A stretch of DNA of 64,000 nt from Eubacterium sp. GTDB lineage: Bacteria > Bacillota > Clostridia > Lachnospirales > Lachnospiraceae. The first letter of the stretch is position 1; each line of letters opens with the position of its first letter. The position numbers were made by a program, and so were the translations under genes. The stretch covers positions 31,089 through 95,088 of the forward strand of contig JAFWIO010000009.1 in the NCBI GenBank assembly GCA_017514785.1, read 5' to 3'. Below, piece by piece: positions 31,637-39,578 of this stretch. Under the pieces are notes generated by a model, which searched no databases, was not told the origin of the DNA, and saw only the letters and a program-made list of their open reading frames with translations.

Positions 31637-34276
31637 ATGAAGAGATTTAAAATAATTACAAGTATAGTTCTAACTATTGCGTTACTTGGTGGTTCAGTTT
31701 CATCTTATACTACTGCTAGCGCAAAAACTATTAAAGGAAATGGCTATACTGTAACAAAGATTTCAAACCCTACTAAAGGTCAAAGCGAAGCAGACGGTTT
31801 GATGCCAGGTGGAGACAGAACTACTAGCTACACATGGCGTATGGCTGAGCGTGGAGATAATATCTACGTTGCTACTTCTAGAAATGTTGCTACTAACCTA
31901 GTAAGTTCTTTTGGTACAGCGCTTGCCGAAAAAGGAATCCCACTAGATACATTCTGGGCTGCTATTAATGTGATAACTAACGGAGATATAATGAGAAACG
32001 ACGACAAGGATGGCGCCGATATTATCTGTTATAACAAGAAAACAGGTAAGTTTAAGATTGCCTACTCAGCAGGTAAAGGCACTTACTTCCGTTCATCTGT
32101 TACATACGGTGATAATGTATACTTTGGTTCTTACTCATCAGACCCTTCTACACCACAGTATATTTTAAGAATTGATCCATACGGAAAAGCTAAAAAGGTA
32201 TTTTCTAGTATGGGTGCCATTTCGTTCCGCGCTAACTGTGTATATGGTGGAAAATTGTACTTTGGCGGAGCCGATGAACGAGAAACCGCTGTTCCTAAGG
32301 AAGGTGTAGATCCATGTAAAATGGCAATCCTTCAGAAAGGTGACGCTGATGATCGTATTTGGACTCGCGTAGCTGACTATAGGGACTTTGGCGATGTGGC
32401 TTATGACCCTATTATGACTAGTTGGGCTGGTTCTCCTATTTGGGAACTCTCAAACTACAAAGGATATATTTACGCTACTGCTCCTAGCACTAATGGATTT
32501 GTAATGTTCAAAGGACATCCTGCTAAGGGTGGCGAGAAAGCTAACGACTACGGTTGGTACTGGGAAGAAGTGGTTGGATTGAACAATGGAATAAACAATC
32601 CTGGACTAAGTGAAACAAAGGGTGGTAACCCTGGAACTACACGCTCACTTATAGGTTCTACTTACGTGTTTAATGATGAGTTATACGTTTACAATTTTGA
32701 CCATGCATTTGCCGGAGAGGCACAGGCGTTTACTGGTATTATTTCAAACTTATTCGGTCAATATGTAAAGCCTAGCGAGTTCCTATTACCTATGTATGAT
32801 TCACTTCACAATCCTCAAAAACTTTGGAAATTAGATGATGATACAGGTAAATTTGAAGAATGTCCAAAGTTCACTCAGCTTATGAGGGGAACTACAAACG
32901 AGTACATTTGGCGCGCTGGCGAGTACAATGGCAAAATGTATCTCTCTACATTTGACGCCAATGTTCCTTACGGATATTTAACACAGCTTACAAGTACTGA
33001 TTTCTCTCAGATGTCTAAAGAAGAGATTAAAAAGAGAATTAAGTATATTGAAGACTTAATCGTTATTTTGGTTAAATCCAAAATAGGCGGATCTGTGGAT
33101 ATTAGTAAAATCAAAGAGAAACTAGAAAAATGTATCGATCTTCTCAAAGCGCTTTTGACAATGAAGGTTGATATAAACAACATCAAGCAGTTTATCGAGA
33201 ATTATAAGACTACTATGGCGGAATTAAAACGTGTAATTAATTCTTTCATAGAACAACTCTCCGACAAAGACTTGGAGGAGATTATCGAGTATATTTTAAG
33301 TGAAGAAATACATGATAAGATTATTCACCACGCATTAAATTTGGATGGCATTCTATTTAAGGATGTTGATGTTCAGAAGTTAATTCCAGAGGAAATAACA
33401 GATGAAAAGACTAAGGAATTAATTGACAAAATCGAGTTTATCGCCCAAATGGGTACTTCATATAATGAGTTGGACGAAGAAGAACAGGCTATGGCTAGAC
33501 AGATGATACGAGAGATACTTGTTTCATATCTATCTCATGTAATGGATGAGTGGAAAGAAAAGATAGACAACATTATCGATAATATCGACTGGAAGGGCTT
33601 AGAGATGTATATGTACATTTCAAATAGAGTTAAAAATAACGAGCCTGGATTTGATATGTATCGAACAGAAGATGCTTTGAACTTTGAGAAGATTACTACA
33701 AATGGATTTGGCGACAAATACAACTATGGCTGTTCTTCTTTCCTAGCAACAGATCAAGGTTTGTATATTGGAACATGTAATCCATTCTACGGTGGACAAC
33801 TCTACTTGCTAAAAGATGATCAGACTTCTGTTAGTCTAAAGGCAAGCAAGGCTACTGTTTACATTAAGAATAAAAAGACAATCAAAGCCACTGTTACTAA
33901 CCCTGTGGGTGATACTACTTACACAAGTTCAAACAAGAAAGTGGCCACAGTCAGCAAGAAGGGTGTAGTAACTGCTAAGAAGAAAGGTACAGCCAAGATT
34001 AGAGTTACAAACAATGGCGTAACTAAAACCTTTACAGTTACAGTTAAGAATATTGCACTTAACAAGAAAAAGAAAACTCTTAAGATTGGTAAATCGTTTA
34101 AGCTTAAGGTTAAGAAAGGTCTAGTTGGAAAGGCTAAGTATAAATCTAGCAACAAGCGAGTAGCCAAGGTTACTAAGAAGGGTAAAGTTAAAGCTGTTGG
34201 ATATGGTAATGCTACTATTACAGTTAAGGCCAACGGCAAAAAACTAAAATGTAAAGTTAAAGCTAGATGGCGTTAA
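31637..34276 (+). CDS. Secreted propeller-like protein with helical insertion and two Big_2 Ig domains
   Basis: An 879-aa exported protein with signal peptide MKRFKIITSIVLTIALLGGS, very like that of the gene before it. Residues about 40-460 contain repeating strands of beta-propeller type (GDNIYVATS, GDNVYFGSY, GGKLYFGGA, KGYIYATAP, NDELYVYNF, NGKMYLSTF). A helical segment of roughly 200 residues (about 470-670), shared with the preceding protein, interrupts the propeller, and a last blade follows (YGCSSFLATDQGLYIGTCNPF). Two Ig-like group 2 domains end the protein (SSNKKVATVSKKGVVTAKKKG and SSNKRVAKVTKKGKVKAVGYG). No anchor is visible. GGAGG precedes the ATG. Confidence 0.82.
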   Translation: MKRFKIITSIVLTIALLGGSVSSYTTASAKTIKGNGYTVTKISNPTKGQSEADGLMPGGDRTTSYTWRMAERGDNIYVATSRNVATNLVSSFGTALAEKGIPLDTFWAAINVITNGDIMRNDDKDGADIICYNKKTGKFKIAYSAGKGTYFRSSVTYGDNVYFGSYSSDPSTPQYILRIDPYGKAKKVFSSMGAISFRANCVYGGKLYFGGADERETAVPKEGVDPCKMAILQKGDADDRIWTRVADYRDFGDVAYDPIMTSWAGSPIWELSNYKGYIYATAPSTNGFVMFKGHPAKGGEKANDYGWYWEEVVGLNNGINNPGLSETKGGNPGTTRSLIGSTYVFNDELYVYNFDHAFAGEAQAFTGIISNLFGQYVKPSEFLLPMYDSLHNPQKLWKLDDDTGKFEECPKFTQLMRGTTNEYIWRAGEYNGKMYLSTFDANVPYGYLTQLTSTDFSQMSKEEIKKRIKYIEDLIVILVKSKIGGSVDISKIKEKLEKCIDLLKALLTMKVDINNIKQFIENYKTTMAELKRVINSFIEQLSDKDLEEIIEYILSEEIHDKIIHHALNLDGILFKDVDVQKLIPEEITDEKTKELIDKIEFIAQMGTSYNELDEEEQAMARQMIREILVSYLSHVMDEWKEKIDNIIDNIDWKGLEMYMYISNRVKNNEPGFDMYRTEDALNFEKITTNGFGDKYNYGCSSFLATDQGLYIGTCNPFYGGQLYLLKDDQTSVSLKASKATVYIKNKKTIKATVTNPVGDTTYTSSNKKVATVSKKGVVTAKKKGTAKIRVTNNGVTKTFTVTVKNIALNKKKKTLKIGKSFKLKVKKGLVGKAKYKSSNKRVAKVTKKGKVKAVGYGNATITVKANGKKLKCKVKARWR

Positions 34277-34286
34277 TCTAAGCAAC

Positions 34287-34321
34287 AAAAAAGAAGCGAG
34301 CTATATGCTCGCTTCTTTTTT
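34287..34321. terminator. Bidirectional terminator between convergent operons
   Basis: Stem GAAGCGAGC/GCTCGCTTC (34293-34301 and 34307-34315) with a TATAT loop, extended by A- and T-runs on each side. It can end both the secreted-protein operon (+) and the CDF operon (-). Confidence 0.9.
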
Positions 34322-34329
34322 ATGTTGTT

Positions 34330-35463
34330 CTAGTCTGCTATATCAACATCTGCAATAATATTGAGTTCATACTCTGGGTATGCCTCTCCCACTTCTTTTC
34401 TAATAATATCAATTCCTTCTTTTGGATCAATATCAAAACTCATCACTACGTCAAATCGCATAGTATGTTTTTCTGTATCCAAGTAGAAGCCATGCATTTG
34501 AAGCGACCAGTCATGAGCCATAACCATTTCTTGAACTTCGTTTCTAATATGAGCTACTTCTGTATCGCTAGTGTTATATGAATACACTCCTACTCCTGTT
34601 AAGATGATTCCTGTTTCTTTGTAGACATTCATTTCTAACTTCCTAGTTAAGACATCTACTTCATCTACTGTCATTGTATCTGGAAGTTCTAGGTGGACTG
34701 AAGCATAGTTTTTGTTTGGTCCATAATTATTTAGTAGCAAGTCATATGCGCCTCGCACTTCTGGCTCGCGGTTTAAAATTTCCTTAACCTTCTTTGTTAA
34801 ATCTGCATCTGCTCTCTTTCCTAAAATCTCACTGATAGTTTCAGCCATTATCTCAATACCTGCCTTGATGATAAAGATTGAAATGATAACGGCCACATAT
34901 GCTTCTAATGATACCTTTGTAGTTAAGTATATGATGGCAGATGCCAAAACTGATGCAGAGATAACTGCGTCAAATAAAGCGTCTTTGCCGGAGGCTTCTA
35001 ATGCTCCAGATTTTGCTTTCTTTCCTTGTTTTGAAACAAACAAACCTAAAACAATTTTTACTACTACTGCTACAGCTATAATAAAAAGTGTAACTGTGGT
35101 GTAGTTTGGTGTTTCAGGATTAATAATCTTCTTTACTGCCTCTATAGCCGCTGTGACACCCGCATACAAAATGATGGCAGACACAATCAATGCACTAATG
35201 TATTCTACTCTTCCATGACCAAGTGGGTGCTTTCTATCTGGCGCTTTATTTGCCAATTTGTTTCCAACAATAGTCACTAGCGAGGACAGTACGTCAGACA
35301 AGTTGTTTACAGCATCCAAAATAATAGCAATAGAATGTGCAAACAATCCTACCACCATTTTAAATCCAGCCAACAAAACATTTGCAAGAATCCCAATAAT
35401 ACTCGTTCTTACAATCAGCTTGTTTCTCTCTTCGTTTAATTGATTTAAATCTTTTTCAGCCAT
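34330..35463 (-). CDS. Cation diffusion facilitator (CDF) metal transporter
   Basis: A 377-aa divalent metal/proton antiporter that exports Zn, Fe, Mn or similar ions. The transmembrane domain carries the metal-site helix ILDAVNNLSDVLSSLVT (NxxxD) and HPLGHGRVEYI after the second helix; the other site is in the DALFDAVISAS helix (DxxxD). The cytoplasmic C-terminal domain follows (VRGAYDLLLNNYGPNKNYASVHLELPD). This longer form resembles clostridial MMT1-type CDFs. Last gene of a five-gene leftward operon. Confidence 0.92.
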   Translation of the reverse strand: MAEKDLNQLNEERNKLIVRTSIIGILANVLLAGFKMVVGLFAHSIAIILDAVNNLSDVLSSLVTIVGNKLANKAPDRKHPLGHGRVEYISALIVSAIILYAGVTAAIEAVKKIINPETPNYTTVTLFIIAVAVVVKIVLGLFVSKQGKKAKSGALEASGKDALFDAVISASVLASAIIYLTTKVSLEAYVAVIISIFIIKAGIEIMAETISEILGKRADADLTKKVKEILNREPEVRGAYDLLLNNYGPNKNYASVHLELPDTMTVDEVDVLTRKLEMNVYKETGIILTGVGVYSYNTSDTEVAHIRNEVQEMVMAHDWSLQMHGFYLDTEKHTMRFDVVMSFDIDPKEGIDIIRKEVGEAYPEYELNIIADVDIAD

Positions 35464-35480
35464 TATTTACCTCCTCTTAT

Positions 35481-36446
35481 TTATAGTGATGTATCTATGA
35501 CAACCATAACACTTCCCATTACAATTCCAATCAAGAAAATATACTGAGCTATGCTGACTTTTTCTTTCATAAAAATACGTCCTCCAATCATTACAAAGAC
35601 TGGATAAACAGCCAACATAGGATCTGTCGAAATTGAATTCATCGCCATCGCATAACTGTATAGACAAATAGCGATGTTATCTGTAATAGCACCAAGCAAT
35701 CTAGGTGCACTCCTTTTTGTAAATGGGTTGTAAGGTTTCTTTTCCTTTAATAAAATATAAATCCAAAATCCTAGAGCAAAAAGTGCATATTCCATTCCGA
35801 TAATGATAATGCAATCGGACTCTGGCATAGCATATCCATAATTCTTGTCTAGGCAAACACCTGTCACTATAGTCTCCATAGCATCGGCTATAGCAAATAT
35901 AATCGGGAATATCAATGTGCCCAGACCAATTCTCATCCATTTTTTATTCTGATACTTATCACTCTGCTTCGCCTCTTTGTTTCGGACAATTGAAAGCATA
36001 ATAATACAGATAAGTATTACCAGTATTCCTGCGGATCTTAAAGGAGTTAACAGTTTGGTAATTGAATCTACCCTTCCTAGAGCGAGATATGCAATGATAA
36101 GCAGAATTGTGGATGTTCCTCCACTGATTGACTCCACGGGCGATTCTACTGTCGCCTCATTATAAACATATCCTTTAAAGGAAACTGTGTTGAGTATTGG
36201 ATATACAATACCAAACAATGTAACTGGCCAAAATCTTAAAGCACTTTCCCATATTGAAAACGATTCATTTCTTGTAATTAAATATGCAAGGGCTATTACA
36301 AAAAACACAAGGCCAATACAAACAGAAAATTTCAAACAAATAAATTTCTCTTTGACATCTTTAGCCCCTACTTTGTAAAGTAAACTAGTGGATGACCATA
36401 AAAGGATAGTCATAACAACTAGCATTAACCATGTGGCTTTTTCCAT
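35481..36446 (-). CDS. EamA/DMT-family membrane transporter
   Basis: A 321-aa drug/metabolite-transporter superfamily protein with about ten hydrophobic helices in two halves, including WSSTSLLYKVGAKD near the start and a second-half segment ending DPMLAVYPVFVMIGGRIFMKEKVS, which matches the EamA signature. The substrate is unknown. Its place 14 bp after an FGGY kinase gene suggests transport of a sugar, polyol or related metabolite (inference). Confidence 0.85.
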   Translation of the reverse strand: MEKATWLMLVVMTILLWSSTSLLYKVGAKDVKEKFICLKFSVCIGLVFFVIALAYLITRNESFSIWESALRFWPVTLFGIVYPILNTVSFKGYVYNEATVESPVESISGGTSTILLIIAYLALGRVDSITKLLTPLRSAGILVILICIIMLSIVRNKEAKQSDKYQNKKWMRIGLGTLIFPIIFAIADAMETIVTGVCLDKNYGYAMPESDCIIIIGMEYALFALGFWIYILLKEKKPYNPFTKRSAPRLLGAITDNIAICLYSYAMAMNSISTDPMLAVYPVFVMIGGRIFMKEKVSIAQYIFLIGIVMGSVMVVIDTSL

Positions 36447-36460
36447 TAATTCTCTCCAAA

Positions 36461-38059
36461 TTAACTTCTGTAATTATTTATTCTATGATAGCTTGTTTTA
36501 TTAGTTTTATATAATTGTTTAAAAACATTATAGTTTTTATCGTATATTTCTTTGTTTTCAGCATTTGGAACATAGGTATGATTAACTTTTACCAACTGCT
36601 TTGAAAGTTCTAACATATCTACATTCTTAATGCCTGCTGCCACCATGATAGCGGTTCCCGCTGCTCCCACTTCTCGTGGGTTATCCACTGTCTCTATTGT
36701 TCTACCGGTAACGTCTGCCAGCATTTGACACAACATATGTGATAAAGAACCTCCTCCCACAAATCTAATAGGGTCTGAAGTCTTTGTCTTTTTCATCGAG
36801 CATTCTAGCATCCATCGATAGTGATAACAAATTCCTTCTAGTGTAGCACGAAGCAAATCTCTCTTTTTATTATTTATTTTAAAATTAAAGTACATTCCAC
36901 CAGCATTTGAATCTTCAAACGGGCAACGATTTCCTTGAAGCCATGGAGTAAAGATTACACCGTTTGCCCCAGGTGGAACTTTGTCTGTTTCAGCTTCTAA
37001 GTAGTCAAAAATATCTATCTCATTACCATCCGAATCAGTCTTTTTACTTTTTCCTGAATAAATGTCAATTTCATCCAAAGCAATATGCTCTAGCGCCCAA
37101 TCAATACACTTACCTGCAGTTTCTAACTCAGCATAATAGTTAAAATAACCTTGTTTAGCCGAAAGCACGCCAGTCATATTTGCACTAACATCACAGGTTT
37201 GATAATCCATAAAGGTGGATACCCATCCAGATGTTCCAATGTAAATATGTGTATCTCCTGGAGTAGTACATCCCGCACCTATATTTACAAAAGTGGTATC
37301 TCCGCCACCGCCAAAGACCTTGGTGCCTTCTGCTAATCCTAACTCTTCTGCCGCTTTTTTTGTTAATCCTCCAACCAAATCTGTACTACTAACAATCTCT
37401 GGCATATGCTCATCATTTACCTTATACATTTTTAGAAGACCTTTGTTCCAGCCTTCCTTTCCTTTTCGTGTATCATAAAGGAATGTGGCAAATGCTGTAT
37501 CAGCAGTTCGTACAATTTTACCTGTACTACGCGCTAATAAGTAATCACCTACATCTAACCATTTGTATATTCTATTAAAAATATCAGGTTCGTTGTTTTC
37601 TACCCACTTGTATTTCCAAACTGGATCCTTAGGACTGAGCGAAGCGGCATGATTAACTTTTAGATTGCGCAAAATTTTATATAGGCTACAGCCAGAAATC
37701 TTAACGATTCCTCTTCCCATACAGTCCTCATACTCTTTAATCGCTCTTTGATCTAAGTAATTCATAGGAGCTCTTAATGCTTTTCCATTCTCATCCACAA
37801 AAACACAACCTTGCATCTGTGAACAGAATGCGAGTCCTTCTATTTGTTCAGGCTTAACATCTGATGATTTAAACAAGTCCTTTGTCGAGGAACAAATGGC
37901 ATTCCACCATTCCTCAGTGTCCTGTTCTGCAGCTCCATTGTCGGAAATATAAAGATTATAATCTGCGCGAGAACTCGTCACTAATTTAATTTCTGAATCG
38001 ATTTCGAACAAACATGTCTTTACACTACTCGTTCCAAAATCATAAATTATAGTATACAT
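36461..38059 (-). CDS. FGGY-family carbohydrate kinase
   Basis: A 532-aa ATP-dependent sugar kinase. The start MYTIIYDFGTSSVKTCLFE is the phosphate-1 motif. Others are EGLAFCSQMQGCVFVDENG, IYKWLDVGDYLLARSTG, FGGGGDTTFVNIGAG (FGGY-type glycine region) and VGGGSLSHMLCQMLADVTG with NPREVGAAGTA near the C-terminus. It is nearest the xylulokinase group by pattern, but the substrate cannot be fixed. Its ATG overlaps the HAD gene stop as TAATG, implying coupled synthesis. Confidence 0.9.
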   Translation of the reverse strand: MYTIIYDFGTSSVKTCLFEIDSEIKLVTSSRADYNLYISDNGAAEQDTEEWWNAICSSTKDLFKSSDVKPEQIEGLAFCSQMQGCVFVDENGKALRAPMNYLDQRAIKEYEDCMGRGIVKISGCSLYKILRNLKVNHAASLSPKDPVWKYKWVENNEPDIFNRIYKWLDVGDYLLARSTGKIVRTADTAFATFLYDTRKGKEGWNKGLLKMYKVNDEHMPEIVSSTDLVGGLTKKAAEELGLAEGTKVFGGGGDTTFVNIGAGCTTPGDTHIYIGTSGWVSTFMDYQTCDVSANMTGVLSAKQGYFNYYAELETAGKCIDWALEHIALDEIDIYSGKSKKTDSDGNEIDIFDYLEAETDKVPPGANGVIFTPWLQGNRCPFEDSNAGGMYFNFKINNKKRDLLRATLEGICYHYRWMLECSMKKTKTSDPIRFVGGGSLSHMLCQMLADVTGRTIETVDNPREVGAAGTAIMVAAGIKNVDMLELSKQLVKVNHTYVPNAENKEIYDKNYNVFKQLYKTNKTSYHRINNYRS

Positions 38060-38694
38060 TAGTCCTCCTTAAGATGAATGTTCCAGCCTGTGTCAATCTT
38101 CTCTTTAACTTCTTTAATAGTTTCCGAATCCAAATCTGGCCAATCAACTACTGTACTTGCCTTATCCTTTACCAAATGGGCTTTTTCAGCACACAAAGCG
38201 ATTGGCGTATCTGAAAGGGAATCAGAATAAAAATTATCAATCACTGGAAAGCCAAGATCAAATATATGTCTCGCCTTTTCCTTTGCATACATCAAGTTAT
38301 TAGTAAAAACTCCAAACTCACGATCAAACTCTGTAGCCATAAACTTTACACCGAGTCTATTTGCTATTGGCTCAATCAAACAATCAGGCGATGCACTAAT
38401 AATTAGATCATCATCTTTCTTTTGTTTGAGATACCACGATGCTATTCTCTTTTCGTTTTTATTCCAATATTTTTCGATTTGTTCGTCGAAGTCATCTATC
38501 ATTGTAAGATAACTCAAAAACTTTCTATGTTTTAAGTATTCAGGTATTTTGCCCATTTTTCTTTGTATCATAACCTTAACCAATTTAGGAAAATAGGTGA
38601 ACCACAACTTAGGGTGTCGTTTCATACACCAAATACAAAAGTCTATCGCACAATCCGTTGGATATATTGTTAAATCAAAATCGTATACATTCAT
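38059..38694 (-). CDS. HAD-family phosphatase (HAD-IB / PSP-like)
   Basis: A 211-aa haloacid-dehalogenase hydrolase. Motif I MNVYDFDLTIYPTD gives nucleophile Asp5 and acid/base Asp7. Motif II is in LIISASPDCLIEP and the motif IV-like acidic pair is in FYSDSLSDTPI. The fold matches phosphoserine-phosphatase-like HAD-IB enzymes. Overlap with the FGGY kinase gene suggests it dephosphorylates a product of the same pathway (inference). Confidence 0.9.
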   Translation of the reverse strand: MNVYDFDLTIYPTDCAIDFCIWCMKRHPKLWFTYFPKLVKVMIQRKMGKIPEYLKHRKFLSYLTMIDDFDEQIEKYWNKNEKRIASWYLKQKKDDDLIISASPDCLIEPIANRLGVKFMATEFDREFGVFTNNLMYAKEKARHIFDLGFPVIDNFYSDSLSDTPIALCAEKAHLVKDKASTVVDWPDLDSETIKEVKEKIDTGWNIHLKED

Positions 38695-38713
38695 TTAAGT
38701 CTCTCCTCAAGTT

Positions 38714-39439
38714 TTACCCTTTCCCTTGTTCTACTTCTTCTATTTCATCTTGCGATGCTTCCTTCAAAGAATACGTGTCGAACGCGGGTGTAGTTGGTAG
38801 TTCTATCTGTATCCTACTAATCTTATTGATAGTTCCTGCTCCTTGATCCATCTTCAAATCGAAGACGTGTCCACCTTGTGTTCTATCTTCTGATACAAAA
38901 TGCAAATGCCAGCCTGGTGCATTAATACCGTCCATATGATCAGGGAAGTATACGCACACTAGTGTTCCTTTAATATCGTCAAAGAAGAAATCCTTCTGTG
39001 TTTCTTTAAGAATGTCTTTAAGTGACACGTGATGCGATCTGTACGCAGACTCCGATCTAGCACACACCTTAGAAAAACTACCATCTATGCGAACCATATG
39101 CATACTGTTTAATCCAAAGTCTTCTTCTATCTTCACATCGAGTATCTGCTTTAGTTTATCTATATCTTCAATATCTTCAACAGAAATGTCTTTGCCCTCG
39201 GCAAAGAAAGTAGTGACTGCAAATGGTACACCCATATTTCCTTCGGCTTGGACCACTGCTCCATCTTCCTGAGCGCGGTAACATTTGCCGTCCACCATAA
39301 TCATCTCGCCGTCAACATTTTCAAATGTGCCAAGTCCGATATCGCCATTTTTTAAAAATTCATCTACTGAAACTACAGCTCTGGAATAACCCATAGCCAA
39401 AGCTTGCAATGTAGATACCTGGTACATAACTTGTTCCAT
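38714..39439 (-). CDS. Alpha-acetolactate decarboxylase
   Basis: Converts 2-acetolactate to acetoin, the route to 2,3-butanediol, or drains acetolactate from valine synthesis. ATG 39439 follows GGAGGG, giving 241 aa; eight upstream codons lack a ribosome site. Family segments: STLQALAMGYSRAVVSVDEFLKNGDIGLGTF, DGEMIMVDGKCYRAQEDG, and the zinc ligands HLHF and GGHVFDL in PGWHLHFVSEDRTQGGHV. No acetolactate synthase is adjacent. First gene of the operon with HAD phosphatase, FGGY kinase, EamA and CDF transporters. Confidence 0.95.
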   Translation of the reverse strand: MEQVMYQVSTLQALAMGYSRAVVSVDEFLKNGDIGLGTFENVDGEMIMVDGKCYRAQEDGAVVQAEGNMGVPFAVTTFFAEGKDISVEDIEDIDKLKQILDVKIEEDFGLNSMHMVRIDGSFSKVCARSESAYRSHHVSLKDILKETQKDFFFDDIKGTLVCVYFPDHMDGINAPGWHLHFVSEDRTQGGHVFDLKMDQGAGTINKISRIQIELPTTPAFDTYSLKEASQDEIEEVEQGKG

Positions 39440-39520
39440 CCGTTCCCTCCTAAACACTTTCACTAAATAATTATACCACTTGTTAGTGTATGCTTGGAGA
39501 AAATGATTCGATTTTTACAA

Positions 39521-39557
39521 AAAAATTCCGCTATGGCTTGATTGCTCATAGCGGAAT
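39521..39557 (-). terminator. Terminator of the transglutaminase-protein operon
   Basis: A perfect 11-bp stem ATTCCGCTATG/CATAGCGGAAT (39525-39535 and 39547-39557) with an 11-base loop and a minus-strand T-run. It lies 21 bases past the stop at 39579. Confidence 0.88.
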
Positions 39558-39578
39558 CTTTTTATTAATATGACTTAA

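Noticed and set aside
33850-34276. Lysine-rich near-repeats at the end of the 879-aa protein as a DNA repeat array
   Set aside because: They are explained by two tandem Big_2 Ig domains with skewed amino-acid use; the DNA copies are not similar enough to be a repeat element.
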